From: Saccharopolyspora montiporae
Lineage (GTDB): Bacteria > Actinomycetota > Actinomycetes > Mycobacteriales > Pseudonocardiaceae
DNA: 64,000 bases
Direction: 5' to 3'
Assembly: GCF_015209505.1 (NCBI RefSeq)
Contig: NZ_JADEYC010000021.1
Span: 115,606 to 179,605 of the forward strand
Shown here: positions 36,259 to 45,771 of the stretch, piece by piece
How the letters are laid out: every line of letters starts with the position of its first letter
Numbering within the stretch: position 1 is the stretch's first letter
Position numbers and translations under genes: made by a program
The notes under the pieces: model-generated
The model's database searches: none
Seen by the model: the letters and a program-made list of their open reading frames with translations, nothing else
Told to the model about the DNA's origin: nothing

Positions 36259-36284
36259 CCATACACTTTCCGTCTTGTGTATGG
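36259..36284. promoter_or_regulatory. operator CCATACAC-N10-GTGTATGG
   Basis: A perfect 8-bp inverted repeat with a 10-bp spacer between the divergent TetR and P450 genes. It ends 7 bp before the P450 ATG. Binding would block both genes. Confidence 0.78.
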
Positions 36285-36291
36285 TCAGGCT

Positions 36292-37536
36292 ATGGCTAGC
36301 TCGCTGCCCTCCGGCTTCGACTTCACCGACCCCGACCTCAACCTCGCGGGGATACCCCACGAGCAGTTCGCCGCCCTGCGCCGCAGCGCCCCGGTCCACT
36401 GGGTCGAGCAGGAACCCTCGGCATGCGCCGGCATGTCCGAGGAGTCCGGCACCGGCTACTGGGCCGTGACCAAGCACGCCGACATCCTGGCCGTCTCCAA
36501 GAACAGCGCCGTGTTCAGCAACCGGGCGAACGCGGCGATCATCCGCAACCCGGAGACCTCCACCCGGGAATCCATCGAGATGACCAAGGTGGTGATCATC
36601 AACCAAGATCCCCCTGCGCACACCCAGCTGCGCAAGATCATCAGCCGCGGCTTCACCCCTCGCGTCCTCAAGACTCTGGAGGGTGCGCTGCGGGAGCGCG
36701 CCCGCCGGATCGTCGGCGAAGCCGTCGAGAACGGCGAGGGCAACTTCGTCGACCAGATCGCCGCGCAATTACCGCTCGAAGTGATCGGCGACATGCTCGG
36801 CGTCCCGGCCGAGGATCGGCGGAAGATCTTCGACTGGACCAACCAGATGACCGGATCCGAGGACCCCGACCTGGCGCGCGCGGACAACGACGCCGAAGCA
36901 GCCGCGACCGAAGTGCTCACCTACTCGATGGGCCTGGCCGCGGACCGGCGCGAAAACCCGCGCGACGACATCGTCACCAAGCTCGTCAACGCCGACGTCG
37001 ACGGGCGAGGCCTCACCGACGACGAGTTCGGCTTCTTCGTCATCGCCCTGGCCGTAGCCGGCAACGAGACCACCCGCAACGCCACCGCCCACGGCATGAA
37101 CGCCTTCTTCGACAACCCCGAGCAGTGGGAACTGTGGAAGAGCGAGCGGCCGACCACCATGATGGACGAGGTCACCCGCTGGGCGACCCCGGTCATCTCC
37201 TTCCAGCGCACCGCGCTCGACGACATCGAGCTCAACGGCAGCATGATCGAGAAGGGCCAGCGGGTCGGCCTGTTCTACGCCAGCGCCAACCACGACGAGG
37301 AGGTCTTCACCGATCCGTTCACGTTCGACATCACCCGCGACCCGAACCCGCACCTCGCCTTCGGCGGGCAGGGAGTGCACTACTGCATCGGCGCCAACCT
37401 GGCCCGGATGGAGATCCGCCAGATCTTCGACGCCGTCGCCGACATGGCCCCGGGGGTTCGCCGTGCCGGCGAAGCCAAGCGGCTCCGCTCCGGGTGGCTG
37501 AACGGGATCAAGGAACTTCCCGTCCGCTACGGATGA
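36292..37536 (+). CDS. cytochrome P450, CYP125-like (steroid/lipid omega-hydroxylase)
   Basis: A 414-residue P450. The I-helix oxygen motif is VIALAVAGNETTRNATAHGM, the ExxR is in MDEVTRWATPV, and the heme loop is HLAFGGQGVHYCIGANLARM with the Cys ligand. The opening LPSGFDFTDPDLNLAGIPHE, the ISRGFTPRVLKTLEGALRER stretch and the closing ERLRSGWLNGIK-like end (KRLRSGWLNGIKELP) match CYP125 enzymes, which hydroxylate the terminal methyl of cholesterol side chains. Cholesterol genes are not seen around it, so the substrate may be another sterol or branched lipid. Electrons would come from ferredoxin genes elsewhere. It is controlled by the adjacent TetR operator. Confidence 0.85.
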   Translation: MASSLPSGFDFTDPDLNLAGIPHEQFAALRRSAPVHWVEQEPSACAGMSEESGTGYWAVTKHADILAVSKNSAVFSNRANAAIIRNPETSTRESIEMTKVVIINQDPPAHTQLRKIISRGFTPRVLKTLEGALRERARRIVGEAVENGEGNFVDQIAAQLPLEVIGDMLGVPAEDRRKIFDWTNQMTGSEDPDLARADNDAEAAATEVLTYSMGLAADRRENPRDDIVTKLVNADVDGRGLTDDEFGFFVIALAVAGNETTRNATAHGMNAFFDNPEQWELWKSERPTTMMDEVTRWATPVISFQRTALDDIELNGSMIEKGQRVGLFYASANHDEEVFTDPFTFDITRDPNPHLAFGGQGVHYCIGANLARMEIRQIFDAVADMAPGVRRAGEAKRLRSGWLNGIKELPVRYG

Positions 37537-37724
37537 ATCTCCGCGCTGCCGTCGCCGGAAGCGCCCGGCGTACCAGGCGAACCCGAGCACCGCCCGTCCG
37601 GCGACGGCCGCGGCGCGGAGAGGACCGGAGCCGACGTGGATGGGGTCCGATGTGGACTCGCGCCGAAAACGCGTTGCACCTTCCGCCCGCCCTCCCCGAG
37701 GATGGCCGCGAAGGGGAGGTACGC

Positions 37725-38486
37725 ATGTCACTCACGGCCGAGCAGGTCGAGCAGTTCGTCACCGACGGCTTCGTCAAGATCGAGCGGGCGTTCCCCACCG
37801 AGGCCGGACGGCGCTGCACCGACGAGCTGTGGGCGGCGACCGGGTGCGCGCGGGACGATCCCTCGACCTGGACCGAGCCCGTCGTGCGGCTGGGCGGGTT
37901 CGCGACTCCCCCGTTCCAGGAAGCCGCCACGACCACAACGCTGCACGAGGCGTTCGACCAGCTCGTCGGCACGGGACGGTGGGTGCCCCGCGACGGCCTG
38001 GGCACGTTCCCCGTCCGCTTTCCCAGCACCGCGGAACCCGGCGACGACGGATGGCACGTCGAGGCGAGCTTCGCGGGCCCGCAGGGGGAGGGCAGGCTCA
38101 ACCTCCGCTCCCGCGAACGCGCCCTGCTCATGCTGTTCCTGTTCTCCGACATCGGCCCGGACGACGCCCCGACGCGGATCCGGGTCGGCTCGCATCTGGA
38201 CGTGCCCCCGCTCCTGGAACCCGGCGGGGACGAGGGCCGCGAGTGGCTGCCGCTGTGCCAGGAGGCCGACGCGGCTTCCGAGCACCGCCCGGTCACGTCG
38301 GCCACCGGCACCCTCGGCGACGTCTACTTGTGCCACCCGTTCCTGGTGCACGCCGCGCAGCCGCACCGCGGGCGCGAGCCCCGCTTCCTGGCGCAACCGC
38401 CGCTGCACCAGGAAGGGCTGCTCGATCTGCGGGCCGAGCAGCCGACCCCGGTGGCCCGAGCCGTGCTCGACGGTCTCCGGCAGTAG
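37725..38486 (+). CDS. phytanoyl-CoA dioxygenase (PhyH) family protein
   Basis: A 253-residue Fe(II)/2-oxoglutarate-dependent dioxygenase-like protein. It begins MSLTAEQVEQFVTDGFVKIE, the usual PhyH opening. The facial-triad candidates are His and Glu in GWHVEASFAGP (the family normally has HxD, so Glu here is a conservative change) and His in YLCHPFLVHAAQPHRG, with the following Arg for 2-oxoglutarate. AGGGGAGG precedes the ATG. It follows the P450 by 188 bp and may share its regulation, which would suit two successive hydroxylations, but the spacing leaves this open. The substrate is unknown. Confidence 0.78.
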   Translation: MSLTAEQVEQFVTDGFVKIERAFPTEAGRRCTDELWAATGCARDDPSTWTEPVVRLGGFATPPFQEAATTTTLHEAFDQLVGTGRWVPRDGLGTFPVRFPSTAEPGDDGWHVEASFAGPQGEGRLNLRSRERALLMLFLFSDIGPDDAPTRIRVGSHLDVPPLLEPGGDEGREWLPLCQEADAASEHRPVTSATGTLGDVYLCHPFLVHAAQPHRGREPRFLAQPPLHQEGLLDLRAEQPTPVARAVLDGLRQ

Positions 38487-38595
38487 CCTCCGTGCTCTCA
38501 CTCGCGCGGATCCTGCGCCGGCGCGAGCACCAGAACGCCCGCAGCGGCACCGATTCGCCGCGAAGGCCACCGGGAGACCAGGGTCCCGGTGATCC

Positions 38596-40779
<2,184 letters not shown>

Positions 40780-40925
40780 GACACCAGCCTACGAGCAACC
40801 GCCGACATCGTGCTCCCGGCGCCGGATGTCCCCGGACGAGGGAATATCGACTAGCCCGTACGGGGTGCTCGCGCGGCGACCCAGTCGCACAATGGAGGTC
40901 TCACCCCGCGCTGGAGGTGGTAGCC

Positions 40926-41360
40926 ATGTCAACGAGGACTCCGATCGCCGGGCACCCCGACCTCACCGAAATCCGCCAGCGCTACGAAGCGGCAGCGGAG
41001 ACGCCGACCGCGCAGGTAGCAGTGGGGATGACGATGCTGGCCGGGTTGTTCGTGGCCTTGTCGCCGTGGATCACCGGATTCAGCGCCGCGACCCCGTCGT
41101 TGGCGTTGAACAACCTGGTCATCGGCTTGGCCGCGGCGGTACTCGCGTTGTCCTTCGCGGCCGCGTACCAGCACACGCACGGCATCGCCTGGACGTGCCC
41201 GGTGCTGGGAGCCTGGACCGTGGTGTCCGTGTTCGTGATGAGCGGAACCGCCCTCACGGCCACCACCGTGCTGAGCAATGTCATCGGCGGAGCAGTCCTG
41301 GTCCTGGCCGGAGCAGGCCTGATGGGCTCGGCCATGACATCGCGCAGCCGCAACACCTGA
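40926..41360 (+). CDS. SPW-repeat membrane protein
   Basis: A 144-residue membrane protein with four predicted helices. The defining Ser-Pro-Trp motif is in FVALSPWITGFSAATPSLAL, followed by NNLVIGLAAAVLALSFAAAY and a second half without an exact SPW. Members are common in actinobacteria and are of unknown function. The start ATG follows CTGGAGG. It is a single gene, closed by a hairpin with a T-rich tail. Confidence 0.8.
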   Translation: MSTRTPIAGHPDLTEIRQRYEAAAETPTAQVAVGMTMLAGLFVALSPWITGFSAATPSLALNNLVIGLAAAVLALSFAAAYQHTHGIAWTCPVLGAWTVVSVFVMSGTALTATTVLSNVIGGAVLVLAGAGLMGSAMTSRSRNT

Positions 41361-41404
41361 TCCCGACGAGAACGGAGGTGAGCGACGCCAGTGCTGACTA
41401 GATC

Positions 41405-41440
41405 GCGGGCGCGGCGCTCCTCCGGGAACGCTGCGCCCGC
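41405..41440 (+). terminator. terminator after SPW gene
   Basis: A 12-bp stem with one mismatch (41405-41416 with 41429-41440), followed by TCTTTAA, the most canonical intrinsic terminator in the window. Confidence 0.75.
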
Positions 41441-41474
41441 TCTTTAATGGGGCACCGCTCTTTAACGGGGCACC
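41439..41474. repeat. 18-bp tandem repeat
   Basis: Two adjacent copies of GCTCTTTAAYGGGGCACC that differ only at Y (T, then C), plus the first four bases of a third copy. They overlap the T-rich tail of the terminator and may have arisen by slippage. Confidence 0.85.
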
Positions 41475-41567
41475 GCTCCGCATGGGCGGACCGCTCATCG
41501 ACCACCGTCCACCGCAGGACTCGGGCGCGCGCCCCACGGATCCCGTCGGCGCCGCTAGAGTGCGGAT

Positions 41568-42164
41568 GTGACCTCCCAGCACGAGATCGCGCGGCGGATG
41601 GGCCTTCCGGTGCACCCGCCGAAGGTGGAAGTGTTCGACCTGCGCGCCGGGACCAACACCGACCCCAAGGGCCATGAACGCACCGTGGACGAGTTCCGGC
41701 TGACGTCGGCCGGTTTGTACGTGGCGCGCGAGGTGGTCGACCACCACCGGTTCGCTGCGCTGGAAACCTGGCTGCTGCCCGCGGTCGGCCTGCGCCTCAC
41801 GCGCTGGCGGCTGCACCCGGGCCTGCGACCCAACCAGGACGAATACCTCGATGTGGCCGATATCGAGCAGGACGGCGATGTCTGGCGCACTCGGGACCTG
41901 TACTTGGACATCGAACTGCACCGCGGGCGTGCGGCGGAGTTGGTGGACGTCGACGAGTACACCGCGGCGGTGGCGGCCGGGCTGCTGGACGGACCGGCCG
42001 CGCAGCGGGCGCTGCGCACCGCACACGTCGCCGCCGACGGCTTGGCGCGCAACGGTTATGACTCCGCGGCATGGCTGCGGGAGCACGGCATCGAGGTGTC
42101 GTGGCGCGACCAACCGACCGAGCATCGTCTGCCGGAGCAGCGGAACCCACCGCCATCCCGGTGA
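41568..42164 (+). CDS. DUF402 domain protein
   Basis: A 198-residue protein of the DUF402/FomD family. The conserved core is visible: FRLTSAGLYVAREVVDHHRF, then VWRTRDLYLDIELHRGRAAE and LVDVDEYTAAVAAGLL, with acidic residues that coordinate metal in characterised relatives. FomD hydrolyses a nucleotide-linked phosphonate, and other members are nucleoside phosphatases or RNA-linked. The role here is not known. The start is a GTG. It stands 106 bp ahead of a diverged paralogue. There is no pathway context. Confidence 0.75.
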   Translation: MTSQHEIARRMGLPVHPPKVEVFDLRAGTNTDPKGHERTVDEFRLTSAGLYVAREVVDHHRFAALETWLLPAVGLRLTRWRLHPGLRPNQDEYLDVADIEQDGDVWRTRDLYLDIELHRGRAAELVDVDEYTAAVAAGLLDGPAAQRALRTAHVAADGLARNGYDSAAWLREHGIEVSWRDQPTEHRLPEQRNPPPSR

Positions 42165-42270
42165 TGTCGGCGGCGGCTGCCGGATCGATACCGGGAGTGG
42201 CCGGAAAAGTTACCGGGAAATCCCGCCGTGGTGATCACATCGCCTCCGCTGGCGACTACTGTCTGAAGCT

Positions 42271-42777
42271 GTGATTGCTGCCACGTCAACTCGATCGATC
42301 GAAATCGTCGACATCATCGGTTCGCAGTGCAGGCAGCCCTCCGGTGCCGTATCGCGCCTGGACCTGTGCCGGGTGCAGAGCTGGGGCCTGGCGATGGAAC
42401 GCCCGTCCCCCGAGGCGCCGGAGCAGGAAACCGAGGTCATCTGGCTGCTGCCGGACCTCGGACTGCGCCTGCTGCGCCACCGACCCCGGCGCAGGCATTC
42501 CCGGCCGGGGCCCACCGTGTTCACCGCCGCGCGCATCGAATCCGACGCCCATTCGTGGACGGCCACGGATCTGCTGCTGGGCCTGGAGATCGGTGACGAC
42601 GGCCCGGCGCGCATCGCCCGCGCCGAGCAGTTCGCCGCCGCCGTGGAGTCCGGGGCGCTGCTGCAGCGCGAGGCGGACTTCGCGCTGCAGACGATCCACC
42701 GCACGCTCGGCGAGATCACCGCGCACCGCGACGTCCGGCAATGGCTCGCGCACCGCGGGATCTTCGACCCCTGGTGA
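42271..42777 (+). CDS. diverged DUF402 paralogue
   Basis: A 168-residue protein that aligns with the preceding DUF402 protein. WLLPDLGLRLLRHRPRRR corresponds to WLLPAVGLRLTRWRLHPG, SWTATDLLLGLEIGDDGPAR to VWRTRDLYLDIELHRGRAAE, and RDVRQWLAHRGI to DSAAWLREHGI. The metal-binding acidic positions are altered: DLYLDIE becomes DLLLGLE, and DVDEY becomes RAEQF. It is therefore probably non-catalytic or has a changed role. The N-terminal 50 residues (IEIVDIIGSQCRQPSGAVSR) are unrelated in appearance. GTG start. Confidence 0.65.
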   Translation: MIAATSTRSIEIVDIIGSQCRQPSGAVSRLDLCRVQSWGLAMERPSPEAPEQETEVIWLLPDLGLRLLRHRPRRRHSRPGPTVFTAARIESDAHSWTATDLLLGLEIGDDGPARIARAEQFAAAVESGALLQREADFALQTIHRTLGEITAHRDVRQWLAHRGIFDPW

Positions 42778-42789
42778 CGCGCCCGCGGC

Positions 42790-43371
42790 TCAACGGTCCG
42801 GACCGCGCAGGTGCGCCCGCTCGCCGTCCTGGTCGAAGATCGTGAGCACCTCGGCGGCCGCGGTGCCGTCGGCGGCCAGGACGTGCGGGGTCATGGTGGA
42901 GAACTCGGCCGCCTCGCCCGGGTGCACCAGCACGGTCCGCTCCCCCAGCTGCAGCCGTACCGTCCCGGACAGCACGGTGAACCACTCGCGCCCCGGGTGC
43001 ACCCGCGCCTGATCAGGCCCCGGCGCCGCGCCCGGCTCGATGCGCATCTTGGCCACGGTCACCCCGTGCAAGGAGCGCTCGCGGGACAGCAGCCACGTGG
43101 TCACGCCCGGCCGGTGCTCGGGCTCGGGCCGGATCACCACGTCGTCGTCCTCGGTGGGCTCGACGAGCTGGTCGAGCGCAGTGCCCAGCGCACGGCCGAT
43201 CCGCACGAGCTGGTCGAGCGCGATCCGGCGCCGCCCCGTCTCGATGCGGCTGAGCGTCGAGGGGCTGAGGTGGCAGCGGGCGGCCAGCGCGTCCAGCGAC
43301 CACCCGCGAGCCAAGCGCAGGCCGCGGATGCGCCGGCCGATCACGTCATCATGCGCGGATTCTTGCGTCAT
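42790..43371 (-). CDS. XRE-cupin transcriptional regulator
   Basis: A 193-residue regulator with an N-terminal helix-turn-helix (IRGLRLARGWSLDALAARCH, then LSPSTLSRIETGRRRIALDQ). A C-terminal cupin ligand-sensing domain follows (residues about 105-180: RVHPGREWFTVLSGTVRLQL, then GERTVLVHPGEAAEFSTMTP). It is divergent from a thioredoxin-reductase-like gene with 84 bp between starts, an arrangement common in actinobacteria. It probably represses that gene. The effector is not known. Confidence 0.85.
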   Translation of the reverse strand: MTQESAHDDVIGRRIRGLRLARGWSLDALAARCHLSPSTLSRIETGRRRIALDQLVRIGRALGTALDQLVEPTEDDDVVIRPEPEHRPGVTTWLLSRERSLHGVTVAKMRIEPGAAPGPDQARVHPGREWFTVLSGTVRLQLGERTVLVHPGEAAEFSTMTPHVLAADGTAAAEVLTIFDQDGERAHLRGPDR

Positions 43372-43455
43372 CGGCAAGACAGTATGCCCGATGCGCAGAG
43401 CCTGCGTAGCGTGGAGGCAGGACACGACGAGCCCGCTTTCCGGAGGGATACCCGC

Positions 43456-44397
43456 ATGACGAACCCGATCACCTGCGACGTCGCCGTGGTCGGCGGTGGT
43501 GCGGCCGGACTGGCCGCCGCGGTCACCCTGGGCCGCTCGCTGCGTTCCGTCGTGGTCGTCGACTCCGGCGAGCCGCGCAACGCCCCCGCCGCCGGTGTGC
43601 ACAACCTGCTGGCCCGGGAGGGCATCGCACCGCAGGACCTGCTCACCGCGGGTCGTCGCGAAGCCGAGCAGGTCGGCGCCGAGCTCCGCCGCGATCGCGC
43701 GGTGGCCGCACGACGCGCCGGCGATCGCATCGAGGTGGACCTGGCGGGCGGCGGCACCCTGCTCGCCCGCCGGCTGCTGCTGGCCACCGGGCTGGCCGAC
43801 GAGCTGCCGGACATCCCCGGTGTGCGCGAGCACTGGGGATCCGATGTGCTGCACTGCCCCTACTGCCACGGCTGGGAAGTGCGCGGCCGGCGCATCGGGG
43901 TGCTGGGCACCGGCCCGATGAGCGCGCACCAGGCGCTGCTGTTCCGGCAGCTCAGCGAACACGTGGTGCTCTTCGCGCACCGGATGCCCGATCCCGGCGA
44001 GGAGGTGCGCGAGCAGCTCGACGCGCTGGACGTGCCGATCATCGACGGCACCGTCCGGCGACTGCGCGCGGCGGACGGCGCGCTGCGCGCGGTCGTGCTC
44101 GACGAGCAGGAGGTCGCGGTGGACGCGGTCGCGGTCGCGCCGCGGTTCGTCGGCCGCACCGACCTGTACGAGCAGCTCGGCGGGAGCCGGGTGGAGCACC
44201 CCACCGGGGAGTTCGTCGAAACCGGTGCCCTGGGGCGCACCGAGATCGCCGGTGTGTCGGTCGCGGGCAACGCCGCGGACCTGTCCGCGATGGTCGGTGC
44301 TGCGGCCGCGTCCGGGAATACCGCCGCCGCGGGGATCAACGCCGATCTCGTCGCCGAGGACGCTCGCGCCGCAGTGCACGCGAGGCGCAACCGCTGA
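43456..44397 (+). CDS. thioredoxin-reductase-like FAD/NAD(P) oxidoreductase
   Basis: A 313-residue flavoprotein. The FAD motif is CDVAVVGGGAAGLAAAVTLG, and the redox pair sits in VLHCPYCHGWEVRGRRIGVL as CPYC, where thioredoxin reductase has CATC. The second dinucleotide motif is altered (GVLGTGPMSAHQAL), which suggests weak or no NADPH specificity. The C-terminal FAD site is GVSVAGNAADLSAMVGAAAA. This branch includes HlmI/GliT/DepH-like thiol oxidases and many uncharacterised proteins. Oxidation of a dithiol natural product or redox buffering are options. The start follows GGAGGG. It is controlled by the divergent XRE-cupin gene. Confidence 0.82.
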   Translation: MTNPITCDVAVVGGGAAGLAAAVTLGRSLRSVVVVDSGEPRNAPAAGVHNLLAREGIAPQDLLTAGRREAEQVGAELRRDRAVAARRAGDRIEVDLAGGGTLLARRLLLATGLADELPDIPGVREHWGSDVLHCPYCHGWEVRGRRIGVLGTGPMSAHQALLFRQLSEHVVLFAHRMPDPGEEVREQLDALDVPIIDGTVRRLRAADGALRAVVLDEQEVAVDAVAVAPRFVGRTDLYEQLGGSRVEHPTGEFVETGALGRTEIAGVSVAGNAADLSAMVGAAAASGNTAAAGINADLVAEDARAAVHARRNR

Positions 44398-44466
44398 CGA
44401 CCACGTTCGGCGGGGACGTGCGGGAAGTGGCCACCGAAGCGGCTACCGCCACCGCAGCGCGCACGC

Positions 44467-45654
44467 CTACGGCTGGAAGTTCGTCTCGGCGGCCCAGCGC
44501 TCGGCCGCGGGCACGGCCTCGGCGAACCACGGTTCCTTGGCCGCCGCGTAGTCCTCGACGTCGGTGTGTTGCTCGGCCACGTCCTGCTTGAGCTGGGCGT
44601 ACTGCGCGCGGGCCGCCTCGTCGGCGCGCAACCAGGCGGGGAACAGCAGCGCGATCCGCTGCGCGGCGGTGCCTTGCACCCGCACGTGCAGGTTGGCCGG
44701 CCGTCCGGGGTCGGCGGACTGGTGCAGCCGCTTGATCCACTCGGCCGCGTCCGGCGCGGAGCCGTGCGGGGTGTCGCTGCGCGCAGCCGCGTACTCCGGG
44801 AAACCCGCCGCCGCCAGCGCCGGACCGAGATCGTCGGCATCGGCGATGGAGCGGACGGTCAGCTGCAGGTCGATGACGTCCTTGGCCGGGAGTCCGGGCA
44901 CCGCGGTGGATCCGATGTGGTCGACGCGCACCGCCGCGGCCCCCGCCGCACGTTCGACCCGGCCGATGAGCCGGCGCGCCTGGGCGGGCCAGTCCGGATC
45001 GGACGGCACGATCCGCGGTCGCGCCGACCGGGCGCGGCGGCCGAGCCGGAGGTTCTCCTCGAACGGCACCAGCCGCTCGTGCCAGAGCTCGTCGACGGTG
45101 GCGCGCACCTCCTCGACGGACCCGGAGTTGTCGATCCACACGTCGGCGGCCTCGCGTCGCTGCTCGGGCGTGGCCTGAGCCCGGATGCGCGCCCGGGCGT
45201 CGGATTCGGTGAGCCCGCGTTCGATCAGCCGCTGCACGCGCAGCTCCTCGGGGGCGTCGACGATGACGACCAGGTCGTAGTCGGCGCCGTACCCGGCTTC
45301 CACGAGCAGCGGGATGTCGTGCACCACGACCGCGTCGCCGGGCGCGTCGGCCATCCGCTGCTCGGTGAGCTCCCGGATCCGCGGGTGGGTGATCGCGTTG
45401 AGGTCGGCGCGTGCCTGCTCATCGCCGAACACGAGCTCGGCGAGCGCAGCGCGGTCCAGCGCGCCGCCGTCCAGGATCCGCTCGCCGAACCGATCGACGA
45501 GCTCGGCGAGGCCGGACGTGCCCGGCTCGACGATCTCGCGCGCCAACCTGTCCGCGTCCACCAGGACCGCTCCGCCGGCGACGAGCCGTTCGGCGACCGT
45601 CGACTTGCCGGAGCCGATTCCTCCGCTGAGTCCCACCCGCAACACGACGAACAT
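44467..45654 (-). CDS. coaE: dephospho-CoA kinase with fused GrpB (UPF0157) domain
   Basis: A 395-residue fusion. The first 200 residues are dephospho-CoA kinase, the last step of CoA synthesis: P-loop VGLSGGIGSGKSTVAERLVA, DADRLAREIVEPG and HDIPLLVEAGYGADYDLVVI. The second half (about 210-395) is a GrpB/UPF0157 nucleotidyltransferase-fold domain: RIVPSDPDWPAQARRLIGRV, VDHIGSTAVPGLPAKDVIDL and YAQLKQDVAEQ. The same fusion exists in mycobacteria (Rv1631), so it is ancestral in these actinobacteria. The role of the added domain is unclear. It lies downstream of rpsA on the same strand, beyond a hairpin. Confidence 0.95.
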   Translation of the reverse strand: MFVVLRVGLSGGIGSGKSTVAERLVAGGAVLVDADRLAREIVEPGTSGLAELVDRFGERILDGGALDRAALAELVFGDEQARADLNAITHPRIRELTEQRMADAPGDAVVVHDIPLLVEAGYGADYDLVVIVDAPEELRVQRLIERGLTESDARARIRAQATPEQRREAADVWIDNSGSVEEVRATVDELWHERLVPFEENLRLGRRARSARPRIVPSDPDWPAQARRLIGRVERAAGAAAVRVDHIGSTAVPGLPAKDVIDLQLTVRSIADADDLGPALAAAGFPEYAAARSDTPHGSAPDAAEWIKRLHQSADPGRPANLHVRVQGTAAQRIALLFPAWLRADEAARAQYAQLKQDVAEQHTDVEDYAAAKEPWFAEAVPAAERWAAETNFQP

Positions 45655-45715
45655 CCTGCCACCCGGCACCCGCGCCCCGAAACGGCCCGGGAGCGGCATC
45701 CGGGTGCACACGCAC

Positions 45716-45750
45716 GACGGCCCCGCACCACGATCGGTGCGGGGGCCGTC
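45716..45750 (-). terminator. terminator after rpsA
   Basis: A 14-bp stem GACGGCCCCGCACC with its complement, bulged by one G, between rpsA and coaE. Confidence 0.7.
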
Positions 45751-45771
45751 GACAGGGTCAGCCCTGCGGGG

